NCBI GenBank assembly: GCA_003164095.1
Contig: PLRX01000155.1
Coordinates: 64,547 to 97,584 of the forward strand
Direction: 5' to 3'
From: Acidimicrobiaceae bacterium
GTDB lineage: Bacteria; Actinomycetota; Acidimicrobiia; Acidimicrobiales; RAAP-2
DNA: 33,038 nt
Positions 1 to 11,131 of this stretch are shown here, one piece after another (positions within the stretch are counted from its first letter, which is position 1; the number at the start of each line of letters is the position of its first letter). The translations under genes were made by a program, and so were the position numbers. The notes beneath the pieces were generated by a model. The model made no database searches, was not told where the DNA came from, and saw only the letters and a list, made by a program, of their open reading frames with translations.

Positions 1-3000
1 AGCTGGGCGATGTCCTCGATCGAGTAGATGTCGTGATGGGGCGGGGGCGAGATGAGGCCCACGCCGGGGGTCGAGAACCTGGTCTTGGCGATCCACGGGT
101 AGACCTTGTGACCGGGCAGCTGGCCGCCCTCGCCGGGCTTCGCACCTTGGGCGATCTTGATCTGGATGTCGTCGGCGTTCACGAGGTACTCCGACGTCAC
201 GCCGAACCGGCCCGAGGCCACCTGCTTGATGGCACTCCGTCGCGACGAGCCGTCGGCGTCCGGGGTGAAGCGGTCGGGGTCCTCGCCACCCTCGCCCGTG
301 TTCGACTTGCCGCCGAGCCGGTTCATGGCGATGGCCAGGGTCTCGTGGGCCTCGGCCGAGATCGAGCCGTAGGACATGGCACCGGTCGAGAACCGGCTCA
401 CGATGGCCGAAACCGGCTCCACCTCGTCGATCGACACCGGCGCCAACACGCCCGTCCGGAGCGACATCATGCCCCGCAGAGTGGCGAGCGCCGCCGACTG
501 GTCGTCGACGGCCCGCGTGTACTCCTTGTAGACGTCGTAGCGTTTGGACCGGGTGGCGTGCTGGAGCTTGAAGACCGTCCTCGGGTTGAAGAGGTGGACC
601 TCCCCCTCGCGCCGCCACTGGTACTCGCCGCCGACCTCGCGCTCGCGGTGGGCCCGCTCACTCGGGCGGGTGGGGTGGGCGAGCGCATGGCGCCGTCCCA
701 CCTCCTCGGCCAGTACGTCGACGCCGACGCCGCCGATCCGCGACACCGTGCCGGAGAAGTACTCGTCGATGACCTCGGGGGCCAGACCCACGGCCTCGAA
801 GACCTGGGCCCCTGTGTAGGAGGCCACCGTGGAGATGCCCATCTTGGACATCACCTTCACGATCCCCTTGGACGCCGCCTTGATGTAGTTGCGCTGGGCC
901 TGGCGGGGCGTGACCCCGGTCAGCATGCCGGAGGCGATCATGTCGTCGATCGACTCGAAGGCGAGGTACGGGTTGATGGCCGCCGCCCCGAAGCCCTTGA
1001 GCAGGGCCATGTGGTGCACCTCGCGGGCGCTGCCGGACTCCACGACCAGCCCGACCCGGGTGCGGGCCTTGGTACGGACGAGGTGGTGGTGGACGGCCGC
1101 CACCAGCAGCAGCGACGGGATGGGTGCCAGCACGTCGGTCGAGTTGCGGTCGGACAGCACGATGACGTCCGCGCCCTCGTCGATGGCCGCGCTGACCCGT
1201 GCCCGCACGTCCTCGATGGCCGCCCGCAGCGCGTCGCCTCCGCCGGCCACCTCGAACAGGCCGTCGATGGCGAAGGCCCGGAACCCGGGAGTCGTGCCGT
1301 CCTCGTTGACGTAGAGCAGTTTGGCTAGGTCGTCGTTGTCGATGACCGGCATCGGCAGGATGATCTGGCGGCAGGACTCCGCCGTGGGCTCGAGGAGGTT
1401 GGACTCCGGTCCCAGCGTCGACAGCAGGGAGGTCACCAGCTCCTCGCGGATGGCGTCCAACGGCGGGTTCGTGACCTGGGCGAACAATTGGGTGAAGTAG
1501 TCGTAGAGCAGGCGCGGCCGGTCCGACAGGACGGCGATGGCCGTGTCCGAGCCCATCGAACCGAGGGGCTCGGCGCCCGTCCGGGCCATCGGGGCCACGA
1601 TGAGTCGCAGCTCCTCGTTGGTGTAGCCGAAGAGCTGCTGACGGCCGACGACCGACGCGTGCTGCGGGGTGAGCATGCTGCGGGGCGGGAGGTCGTCGAG
1701 GTCGATCTGCCCCTGTTCGAGCCAGGCGCCGTACGGGTGCTCGGCGGCCAGGGTGTCCTTGATCTCGTCGTCGTCCACGATGCGGCCGGCCTCGGTGTCG
1801 ACCAGGAACATGCGGCCCGGCTGGAGCCGGCCCTTGCGGACCACCTTCGAGGGCGGCACGTCGAGCACACCGACCTCGCTGGCCAGTACCACCATGCCGT
1901 CGTCGGTGACCCAGTACCGGGCGGGGCGCAGGCCGTTGCGGTCGAGGACGGCGCCGATGACCCTGCCATCGGTGAAGGCCACGGCGGCTGGGCCGTCCCA
2001 GGGCTCCATGAGCGAGGCGTGGTAGCGGTAGAAGGCCCGGCGGGCGGAGTCCATCGTGCGATGGTTCTCCCACGCCTCGGGGATCATCATGAGCACGGCG
2101 TGGTGGAGGGGCCTGCCCCCGAGGTGCAGCAGCTCGAGGACCTCGTCGAACGACGCGGAGTCGCTGGCCCCGGGGGTCACGATGGGGAACGCCCGCTCCA
2201 GGCCCGGGATCAGGTCGGTGGCACACAGGGCCTCACGTGCCCGCATCCAGTTGCGGTTGCCGGCCAGCGTGTTGATCTCGCCGTTGTGGGCCATGTACCG
2301 GTACGGGTGGGCCAACGGCCACGACGGGAAGGTGTTGGTGGAGAAGCGCGAGTGGACGAGCGCCAGCCCGCTGACGAGTCGCTCGTCGTCGAGGTCCGGG
2401 TAGAACTCGGCCAGCTGGTGGGACGTGAGCATTCCCTTGTAGGTCACGGTCCGCGCCGACAGCGAGGCGAAGTAGCAGTCGTCGACCTCGTGCTCGGCCC
2501 GCTTGCGCACCACGAAGGCCAGCCGGTCGACGGCCACGGCCGGGTCGCCCGGGCCGGGGGTCGAGGCGTCGGACGGTGCCACGAAGAGCTGGTGCATCGA
2601 CGGGCGGGCGGCGTCGGCGATCGAGCCGAGGGTCGACGGGTCGACGGGCAGCTCCCGCCACCCGAGCACCTCCATGCCTTCCTCCGCGGCGATGCGCCCG
2701 ACCTCGTCGCGGGCCGTGGTCGCCGCGGACGGGTCGGCCGACAGGAAGGCGATGCCGGTGGCGTAGCGGCCGCGGGCGGGCAGGGGGAATTCGACGACCT
2801 GGCGGTAGAAATCGTCGGGCACCTGGATGAGGATGCCGGCACCGTCGCCGGAGTCCTCCTCGCTGCCGGTGGCACCCCGGTGGGCCAGGTGCTCGAGCGC
2901 GTTGACGGCCTTGGTCACCAGATCATGGGACGGACGCCCTTCCAAGTCCGCCACCAGGGCCACTCCACAGGCGTCGTGCTCGAAGCGCGGGTCGTAGAGG

Positions 3001-3110
3001 CCGGAGGTGGGCGGCTGCGGAGCAGTCGCCCGGGTCGGGCGGAACTCGACGGGGACACGGGTGACGGGCATCGTGGCTCCGCCGTCGTGTGTGGGTGCAC
3101 CAGTCGTCAT
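1..3110 (-). CDS. gltB: Glutamate synthase large subunit, 5' part (cut by window edge)
   Basis: The product makes two glutamates from glutamine and 2-oxoglutarate in the cytoplasm. The frame is open from the ATG at 3110 to base 1, about 1036 codons; full-length proteins have about 1500, so the last third (end of the FMN/Fe-S synthase domain and the beta-helix) lies outside. The N-terminal glutaminase shows [13 protein letters not shown] with the catalytic Cys near residue 48, implying a propeptide of about 47 residues, then [17 protein letters not shown]. Near the cut end [15 protein letters not shown] is the signature of the FMN-binding synthase domain. The usual CGVGF reads CGVAL here. A GGAG Shine-Dalgarno lies about 7 nt before the ATG. 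The gene diverges from thiO. The small subunit gltD is not in the window. Confidence 0.97.
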   Translation of the reverse strand, partial: MTTGAPTHDGGATMPVTRVPVEFRPTRATAPQPPTSGLYDPRFEHDACGVALVADLEGRPSHDLVTKAVNALEHLAHRGATGSEEDSGDGAGILIQVPDDFYRQVVEFPLPARGRYATGIAFLSADPSAATTARDEVGRIAAEEGMEVLGWRELPVDPSTLGSIADAARPSMHQLFVAPSDASTPGPGDPAVAVDRLAFVVRKRAEHEVDDCYFASLSARTVTYKGMLTSHQLAEFYPDLDDERLVSGLALVHSRFSTNTFPSWPLAHPYRYMAHNGEINTLAGNRNWMRAREALCATDLIPGLERAFPIVTPGASDSASFDEVLELLHLGGRPLHHAVLMMIPEAWENHRTMDSARRAFYRYHASLMEPWDGPAAVAFTDGRVIGAVLDRNGLRPARYWVTDDGMVVLASEVGVLDVPPSKVVRKGRLQPGRMFLVDTEAGRIVDDDEIKDTLAAEHPYGAWLEQGQIDLDDLPPRSMLTPQHASVVGRQQLFGYTNEELRLIVAPMARTGAEPLGSMGSDTAIAVLSDRPRLLYDYFTQLFAQVTNPPLDAIREELVTSLLSTLGPESNLLEPTAESCRQIILPMPVIDNDDLAKLLYVNEDGTTPGFRAFAIDGLFEVAGGGDALRAAIEDVRARVSAAIDEGADVIVLSDRNSTDVLAPIPSLLLVAAVHHHLVRTKARTRVGLVVESGSAREVHHMALLKGFGAAAINPYLAFESIDDMIASGMLTGVTPRQAQRNYIKAASKGIVKVMSKMGISTVASYTGAQVFEAVGLAPEVIDEYFSGTVSRIGGVGVDVLAEEVGRRHALAHPTRPSERAHREREVGGEYQWRREGEVHLFNPRTVFKLQHATRSKRYDVYKEYTRAVDDQSAALATLRGMMSLRTGVLAPVSIDEVEPVSAIVSRFSTGAMSYGSISAEAHETLAIAMNRLGGKSNTGEGGEDPDRFTPDADGSSRRSAIKQVASGRFGVTSEYLVNADDIQIKIAQGAKPGEGGQLPGHKVYPWIAKTRFSTPGVGLISPPPHHDIYSIEDIAQ

Positions 3111-3177
3111 GGTTCGCTCCAGAAGAGAAGTGGATCTCCCCCGCGCGGGACGACGTTGGCCCTTGCGTGGTCCGACA

Positions 3178-3183
3178 ACTGTA
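3178..3183 (-). promoter_or_regulatory. Candidate -10 of gltB (TACAGT)
   Basis: On the minus strand TACAGT matches the actinobacterial TANNNT -10 and would leave a 5' leader of about 60 nt carrying the GGAG ribosome site. No convincing -35 is visible, so this is tentative. Confidence 0.35.
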
Positions 3184-3286
3184 CACGGTCACCGGAGTAC
3201 CCCTCCACCTCTCGGGTCCCGCTCCGCCGACGTGCCACCCCGTGGCCACCCGCGTCGCCGGGCCCCGGGCCGACGACGGTCCGCCG

Positions 3287-3292
3287 TAGCAT
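3287..3292 (+). promoter_or_regulatory. -10 element of the thi operon (TAGCAT)
   Basis: TAGCAT lies 6 nt before an ATG at 3299, the spacing seen at many leaderless starts in this window. Transcription would begin at or next to that ATG, 32 nt before the thiO ATG. No TPP riboswitch can be recognised between 3111 and 3330. Confidence 0.6.
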
Positions 3293-3298
3293 GGCCCC

Positions 3299-3330
3299 AT
3301 GGCCGGCCCGGACGACACGCGGTGCCCAGG

Positions 3331-3334
<4 letters not shown>
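3299..3334 (+). CDS. Possible leaderless 11-residue upstream ORF overlapping thiO
   Basis: An ATG exactly 6 nt after the TAGCAT hexamer opens an 11-codon frame (MAGPDDTRCPG). Its stop overlaps the thiO ATG as ATGA. thiO itself lacks a good Shine-Dalgarno, so translation could pass from this small frame to thiO by termination-reinitiation. It may also be only a short untranslated leader. Inference from spacing; there is no homology evidence. Confidence 0.35.
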
Positions 3335-6390
<3,056 letters not shown>

Positions 6391-6402
6391 CCTGCCGACG
6401 CG

Positions 6403-6434
6403 ACAGAGGCCGGGTCTCGCGACCCGACCTCTGT
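6403..6434 (+). terminator. Hairpin terminator after thiD
   Basis: Fourteen-base arms (6403-6416 and 6421-6434) with one C-A mismatch enclose a TCGC loop 12 nt after the thiD stop. A C-run rather than a T-run follows, as is common for high-GC actinobacterial terminators. Confidence 0.8.
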
Positions 6435-6683
6435 CTCCCCCCCCGGAATCCCCCGTGCTGTAGGTACGACCTGATCCTGAGGATCCGAGCGCCCTCCCCC
6501 GGATGACCCAACCGCGTCATCGACGGTGGCATTGTGAGGTATCGGGACGGCAATGTAAACAGATGGTGAACAGTTATCCCCCGAAGTGACTCTTCCACCA
6601 CTTTTCGTGAGATTGTGCCCGTCCAGCACTCCTGGACGACGTCGTCCACGGCCGGGCCGATCGGAGGGGCAGGGCACGCCCGC
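6435..6683. other. Intergenic stretch with lower GC and an 11-nt direct repeat
   Basis: About 250 bases with no credible gene. The part from 6520 to 6615 is clearly more AT-rich than the surroundings. On the minus strand GTTCAC (6566-6571) and GTTTAC (6555-6560) repeat with an 11-nt period, like the direct-repeat sites of PhoP/OmpR-type regulators. A short GATCC-TGA-GGATC inverted repeat lies near 6473-6485. I cannot assign the region further. Confidence 0.4.
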
Positions 6684-6689
6684 TACCGT
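6684..6689 (+). promoter_or_regulatory. -10 of the 6696 gene (TACCGT)
   Basis: TACCGT ends 6 nt before the ATG at 6696 and there is no Shine-Dalgarno, which fits leaderless transcription. Confidence 0.6.
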
Positions 6690-6695
6690 CGGCCC

Positions 6696-7124
6696 ATGAC
6701 GTCACCCATCAGCCACCGCCTGGCCCAGCTGGTCGCACTCGGTCGGATCGGCATCGGCTGCACGGCGCTCGCCGCCCCGACCGTCATGACCCGTCCGTGG
6801 ATCGGCGAGGCCGCCGGATCCGCCGACGCCCGGCTGCTGGCCCGCACCATGGGTGGCCGTGACCTGGCCCTGGGCCTCGGCACCCTGCGTGCCCTGGGGG
6901 TCGACGATGCCGAGGCCCGGTCGTGGGTGGCGCTCGCCGGCATGGCGGACGCGGTCGACGCCACCGTGACCCTGCTCGCCTTCCGCCGACAGCCCCGAGT
7001 CACCCGCTGGTGCATCCTGGCCGCCACGGTGGGCGCCGCCGTGGTGTCGTTCCGGGTGGCGGTGGACCTCGAGGCACCCGACCCCGGCACGACCCCGCCG
7101 GGCACGGTGCCGGCATCTGAGTGA
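6696..7124 (+). CDS. Small predicted membrane protein, function unknown
   Basis: A 142-residue hydrophobic protein with about three to four short helices: around GRIGIGCTALAAP, ARTMGGRDLALGLGTL, the 80-105 region and ILAATVGAAVVSFRVAV. The GRDLALG motif recalls small DUF4267-like membrane proteins, but I cannot confirm the family. The C-terminal tail is Pro/Thr-rich. The start is chosen from the leaderless-type -10 6 nt upstream. Same strand as the next gene, 41 nt away, which has its own -10. Confidence 0.7.
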   Translation: MTSPISHRLAQLVALGRIGIGCTALAAPTVMTRPWIGEAAGSADARLLARTMGGRDLALGLGTLRALGVDDAEARSWVALAGMADAVDATVTLLAFRRQPRVTRWCILAATVGAAVVSFRVAVDLEAPDPGTTPPGTVPASE

Positions 7125-7153
7125 GCCGCCAGGAGTGTCCGTTCCGCCGCCGG

Positions 7154-7159
7154 TAGCAT
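7154..7159 (+). promoter_or_regulatory. -10 of the 7166 gene (TAGCAT)
   Basis: TAGCAT followed by GGCCGC and the ATG at 7166. It is almost the same arrangement as upstream of thiO. Confidence 0.6.
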
Positions 7160-7165
7160 GGCCGC

Positions 7166-7780
7166 ATGGTCACCACGTCGGAGCAGCCCGTCGCGGGTGA
7201 GGACGAGACCCCGCCGGCCCCGTCCTACGAACCGATGTCGGTGCGGACGCCGGCCCTCATCGTCCTGGGCCTGGCCGTCTTCATCCTCGTCGGCGGGGTC
7301 GTGGCCGGCATCGTCACCAGCGGGTCGACACCGACCTTCCACCTGAGCCATGTGACGCTGTCGGACGGAACCACCGTCGCCGTCTCCCCCGCCACCGAGC
7401 GGATGCGCGCCATCGAGGCCAACGGCGAGCCGCCGGCCGACATCCTCGGCAACCTTGGCGTCCTGACCGGGTCCACGGTGACGGGCGTGGTGAACTCCGA
7501 CCAGGACGCGGCCCAGTTCGACCGCACGGTCGACCTCACCAGCACGCTCGCCCAGGACCAGGTGGCCGAGGCCTACCGCCGCCTGCTGACGGCCAGCAAC
7601 TGGAACGTCATCTTCCAGGGCCCCGCCCCCCAGGGCGTGTCGGGCACGACCGAGGTGCTGGCCAAGAAGGGCAGCGGCGACGGTTTCTACTGGGAGACCG
7701 GTGTCGTCGTCTCCCCCACCACGCCGGCCGGGTCCACGCCGTACACCATCGAGGTGTTCGAGACGCCTGACGGTAACTGA
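7166..7780 (+). CDS. Single-pass membrane protein with extracellular domain, unknown
   Basis: 204 residues: a short acidic/Pro-rich cytoplasmic head (about 1-27), one membrane helix (ALIVLGLAVFILVGGVVAGI, about 31-50), and an outer domain of about 150 residues. The outer domain has alternating polar/hydrophobic strands (TVDLTSTLAQDQVAEAYRRL, FYWETGVVVSP). No family recognised. The last 94 bases overlap the 3' end of the convergent gene on the other strand. Confidence 0.75.
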   Translation: MVTTSEQPVAGEDETPPAPSYEPMSVRTPALIVLGLAVFILVGGVVAGIVTSGSTPTFHLSHVTLSDGTTVAVSPATERMRAIEANGEPPADILGNLGVLTGSTVTGVVNSDQDAAQFDRTVDLTSTLAQDQVAEAYRRLLTASNWNVIFQGPAPQGVSGTTEVLAKKGSGDGFYWETGVVVSPTTPAGSTPYTIEVFETPDGN

Positions 7781-9126
7781 CCGGCGTCCGACCCGTCACC
7801 GGGCGGCTCGGCAATGGCATCAGCGGGGTCCTCCGAGCACCGGAACATCCAGGACCACAGGAACAGGTTGATCGGGTACAGCAGGTACCCCACACGGGTG
7901 GCCGGGGCCAACAGGATGGCCACCAGCATCACCCAGCCGGTCACCTTGGCCACCGCAGCAGCGTCACGGGGTGGGTGGCGCACCAGGTAGCGGGCCAGGA
8001 CCGCGAGCCCGACGACGCCCGCCACGACCACGTACGCGCGGTGGATGGCCGGAACGAGGGACACCAGGATGTGCCCGGGGAGGGCGCTGGCCGCCGGTGA
8101 CGCCACCCCGGCCAGTCCGAGCGGGAACCGCACGACATTGTCGATGAACGCCGACGGGTTGTGGATGGCAACCGGGAACACCACCGGCACCACCACACAG
8201 GCGACGGCCAGCGCATACCGCCCCGCGGCGCGGCGTCGCTGCAGGTCGGATGCCGCGAACAGCGCCAGGAGCACCACGGGCCAGGAGGTGAACTTGAGGG
8301 TGCTGGCCGCCCCGAGGGCCAGTCCGGCGAGGACCGGGCGCCTGCGCTGCAGGGCGACGAGGCCGAGCAGCATCAGGGCCACCACCGGCATGTCGTCCCC
8401 GCCCGTCGCCAGCGGGAGCGCGGCGGTGGGCAGCAGGGTGAGGGACTGGAACGCGCGCGTCCGGGCATCGGTCGACGGTCGCATCCGGCCCAGGGCGATG
8501 AGTGCCACCACCACGGTGAACAACAGGAATTGGATGCGGGCGTCGGTGAGCCGGGCCTCCACCTTGCTCCCGCTCGAGAACCCGAACACCACCATGCCGG
8601 GCAGGTACGGGTAGTAGAGCTCGTAGACGGGGACGGCGCTCTGGCGGATCAGGATGTGGCCGTTGCGGTCCACCACCTGGTAGGGATCCTGGCCGTGGGC
8701 GGCCCGGACACCGGCCCGCTCGACGACCAGTACCTCGGGCTGCACGTGCAGTGCGGCATTGCCCTCGGAGGCCCACACCACCTCGAGGGCCAACGGCACC
8801 ACTGTGGCCCCTAGTAGGACGATCAGGAAGGCCGCCAGTCGCGCCGCACGCCAGGCCCGTCCGTTGGGCACGCCGCCGGGCGAGGACCGTCCGGCCGCCT
8901 CGCGGCGCCGGGCGACGACGAGCATCCACACCGTCCCGACCACATAGGGCCCGACCGCCAGTCGGCCCCACTCGCGGTAGAGGGGGATGCCCATGGCCAC
9001 CGCCGTCATGCCGGCGAAGACGGCGGACATCCCGTAGAGGAGGACGTCGCGCCGATCGGCCGACAGGGCGCGCAGCCAGGCGACAGACGACCGCCACGCA
9101 GCAGATCCGGTGATCGCGTCAGCCAC
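7687..9126 (-). CDS. Polytopic membrane protein, GT87/DUF2029-like mannosyltransferase
   Basis: 479 residues with about ten hydrophobic helices. After the second or third helix comes an outside loop with DPYQVVDRNGHILIRQ and YELYYPYLPGM, the layout of GT-C polyprenol-phosphate-mannose-dependent mannosyltransferases (DUF2029, GT87). In these the conserved acidic residue sits early in the first loop. LALGAASTLKFTSWPVVLLAL resembles the conserved 'GxxxKxxP' helix of that family. Likely role: cell-envelope glycan or lipoglycan assembly from a lipid-linked sugar; the acceptor cannot be read. The GTG start at 9126 overlaps the end of the S9 peptidase gene by 8 nt. The Ser/Thr-rich C-terminal tail runs antisense into the 7166 gene. 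Confidence 0.75.
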   Translation of the reverse strand: MADAITGSAAWRSSVAWLRALSADRRDVLLYGMSAVFAGMTAVAMGIPLYREWGRLAVGPYVVGTVWMLVVARRREAAGRSSPGGVPNGRAWRAARLAAFLIVLLGATVVPLALEVVWASEGNAALHVQPEVLVVERAGVRAAHGQDPYQVVDRNGHILIRQSAVPVYELYYPYLPGMVVFGFSSGSKVEARLTDARIQFLLFTVVVALIALGRMRPSTDARTRAFQSLTLLPTAALPLATGGDDMPVVALMLLGLVALQRRRPVLAGLALGAASTLKFTSWPVVLLALFAASDLQRRRAAGRYALAVACVVVPVVFPVAIHNPSAFIDNVVRFPLGLAGVASPAASALPGHILVSLVPAIHRAYVVVAGVVGLAVLARYLVRHPPRDAAAVAKVTGWVMLVAILLAPATRVGYLLYPINLFLWSWMFRCSEDPADAIAEPPGDGSDAGQLPSGVSNTSMVYGVDPAGVVGETTTPVSQ

Positions 9127-11110
9127 GGTCGTCCCCTTCGTGGGCGAACAGGGCCCGGTAGAAGCCGAGCTCGGCGTCGAGGGCGGCCTCGATGGTCGAC
9201 GCGCTGCGGAAGCCGTGGGACTCACCGGGGAACACGATGAGCTCGCACTCGGCCCCGCCGGCCCGCAGCTCGGCGGCGAACCGCTCGGCCTGGTCGAGGG
9301 GCACGATCGGGTCGTCGGACCCTTGGAGCAGGAGCACTCGGCCCACGAGCCCGGCCGTGTGGTGGAGCGGTGACCGGTCCCGGTAGACGTCCGCCGCCTC
9401 GGGCAGCGGTCCCACCAGACGGTCCATGTAGCGGGACTCGAAGTCGTGGGTGTCGGTTGCCAGGGCGACCAGGTCGGTCACCCCGTACCAGGCCACGGCA
9501 CCGGCGAACACCCGGGAGCGCACCAGGGCCGCTAGTGCTGTGAGCCCGCCGGCGCTGGTGCCACGGATGGCCATCCGCCCGCCGTCGACCAGACCGGCCT
9601 CGGCCAGCGACCGGGCGAAGGCCACGCAGTCGTCGACGTCGGCCTCGCCCCAGCCACCCCGCAGCAGGTCGCGGTAGTCCCGCCCGTAGCCGGTGCTGCC
9701 CCGGTAGTCGACTGCGGCGACGGCGATGCCCCGACTGGTGAGGAACTGGACGACCGGGTCGTAGCCCGGCTCGGCAGCTGCGGTCGGGCCACCGTGGCAG
9801 AACACCACCAGGGGTGGGAGTACCTCAGGCCCGGGTGTGACGTCGGGGTTCGTCGGCGGGAAGAACAGCCCGGGCACCCGGTGGGTCGGGGTGACGGCCG
9901 TCCGGAGTTCCGAGCGGGACGCCCTGTCGTCCGGCACCGCCACGCGGGGCGGGGCAGACAGGCGCCGGGGCGGCCGCGAGCCGTCGAGAGGCACGTCGAA
10001 CACGGCGGCGGCCTCCGTGACGGTGGTGCCCAGCACCACGGCGCGGACGCCGTCGGGACTCACGACCCCGGACAGGCTCACGCAGGGCTGGTCGATCTCC
10101 TCGATCGCCCAGCCGCCATGGTCAGGACCGGCTGCCGGCACACGGAGGACCACCAGGCGGTCACGCCCGCCGGTTCCCATGCGGGCCACCAGGGACCCGT
10201 CGGCCAGTTCGTCGAAGGTGTGCTGGCCGAACACCCAGTCCGGCCCGTGGAACTCGGCCGGGACATCGACCAACGGGACGGGGGCGATGGCCCCGATGCC
10301 CTCGAGCCCGTCGGGCGCCAGCCGGTACGGGACCCACCAGCCGGTGCGATCGGCGACGAACAGTAGGGCGCCGTCGGCCGCCCAGCGCGGCTGGCCCACC
10401 GACACCCCTCCCCCGCCGGCCACGTCACGGGCGGCACCGAGCACGGGCGCGCCGTCGACCATCGTCAGCGGTGCCAGCCGGAGTGTGGTCGAGTCCCACG
10501 GCATGTCCGGGTGGTCCCACGTGCACCAAGCCAGCCACCGTCCGTCGGGTGACGGCCGGGGGGCTGCCACGAAGTCGCCGTCGTCGACCAGCACAACGGC
10601 CGGGCCCGAGCCGTCGGTGGGCGTGGCCACCAGCCGGTGGGTGGCCGACGTGCCGTCGACCCGCTCCTCCACACCGGCCAGCCACCGACCGTCGGCGAAG
10701 GTGCGTCCGTCGGCGTGGCGGGCGCCGGGCCCGTCGGTGTCGGCCAGGCGAACCGGGGCCGCGTCGGACCCCGGCCCGACCCGGTACCAGGCCTGGGCGT
10801 CCTGGTCGACGTAGAACAGGACGCCCCCGGCCAGGGTGGCGGCTCCCCCGCCGTACTCGTGGACCCGGCTGCGGACGCTCACCCCCTGTGGCGAGAGGTC
10901 GACAGGTGTGCCGTCGGGACGGGCCGCCGGATCGACGGCCACGACGACCTGGCGGCCGCCCTCATCGGGGCGGGACTCGACCCAGGCGACCAGGCCGCCG
11001 TCGGCCTGGAGACCGCCACGCGCGACCTTGCCGGCCGCGACCTGGGACGACGACCACGGCGACGGCCACCATCCGGCCCCCGGAGCCGCGGTTGTGTCCT
11101 CGGTCGCCAT
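9119..11110 (-). CDS. S9 family prolyl-oligopeptidase-type serine peptidase
   Basis: 663 residues. The first ~400 form a beta-propeller (for example RPSPDGRWLAW and QPRWAADGALLFVADRTGW). The last ~250 are an alpha/beta hydrolase: GTSAGG with the nucleophile Ser at about 519, GSDDPIVP with the Asp at about 599-600, and GESHGF with the His at about 632. The family is acylaminoacyl-peptidase/dipeptidyl-peptidase-like and cytoplasmic; there is no signal peptide. The start at 11110 is favoured over upstream codons because it follows a leaderless -10 and a divergent gene begins 22 nt away. The stop overlaps the next gene's GTG, so the two are probably cotranslated. Confidence 0.92.
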   Translation of the reverse strand: MATEDTTAAPGAGWWPSPWSSSQVAAGKVARGGLQADGGLVAWVESRPDEGGRQVVVAVDPAARPDGTPVDLSPQGVSVRSRVHEYGGGAATLAGGVLFYVDQDAQAWYRVGPGSDAAPVRLADTDGPGARHADGRTFADGRWLAGVEERVDGTSATHRLVATPTDGSGPAVVLVDDGDFVAAPRPSPDGRWLAWCTWDHPDMPWDSTTLRLAPLTMVDGAPVLGAARDVAGGGGVSVGQPRWAADGALLFVADRTGWWVPYRLAPDGLEGIGAIAPVPLVDVPAEFHGPDWVFGQHTFDELADGSLVARMGTGGRDRLVVLRVPAAGPDHGGWAIEEIDQPCVSLSGVVSPDGVRAVVLGTTVTEAAAVFDVPLDGSRPPRRLSAPPRVAVPDDRASRSELRTAVTPTHRVPGLFFPPTNPDVTPGPEVLPPLVVFCHGGPTAAAEPGYDPVVQFLTSRGIAVAAVDYRGSTGYGRDYRDLLRGGWGEADVDDCVAFARSLAEAGLVDGGRMAIRGTSAGGLTALAALVRSRVFAGAVAWYGVTDLVALATDTHDFESRYMDRLVGPLPEAADVYRDRSPLHHTAGLVGRVLLLQGSDDPIVPLDQAERFAAELRAGGAECELIVFPGESHGFRSASTIEAALDAELGFYRALFAHEGDDRG

Positions 11111-11131
11111 GGAATCTGTACGGTACCTGCA
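11111..11131. promoter_or_regulatory. Compact bidirectional promoter with overlapping -10 hexamers
   Basis: Only 21 bp separate the divergent start codons at 11110 (-) and 11132 (+). The plus strand carries TACGGT at 11119-11124, 7 nt before its ATG. The minus strand carries TACCGT at 11125-11120, 9 nt before its ATG. The hexamers share five base pairs, so RNA polymerase can occupy only one orientation at a time. Both transcripts would be leaderless. Confidence 0.65.

Noticed and set aside
33-1328. Long plus-strand open frame opposite gltB (431 codons)
   Set aside because: It is the antisense of a clear gltB frame, rich in His/Arg/Gly with no family motif; typical high-GC shadow.
6520-6615. 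Replication origin suggested by TTATCC and lower GC
   Set aside because: Only one partial DnaA-box-like sequence; no dnaA or dnaN nearby.
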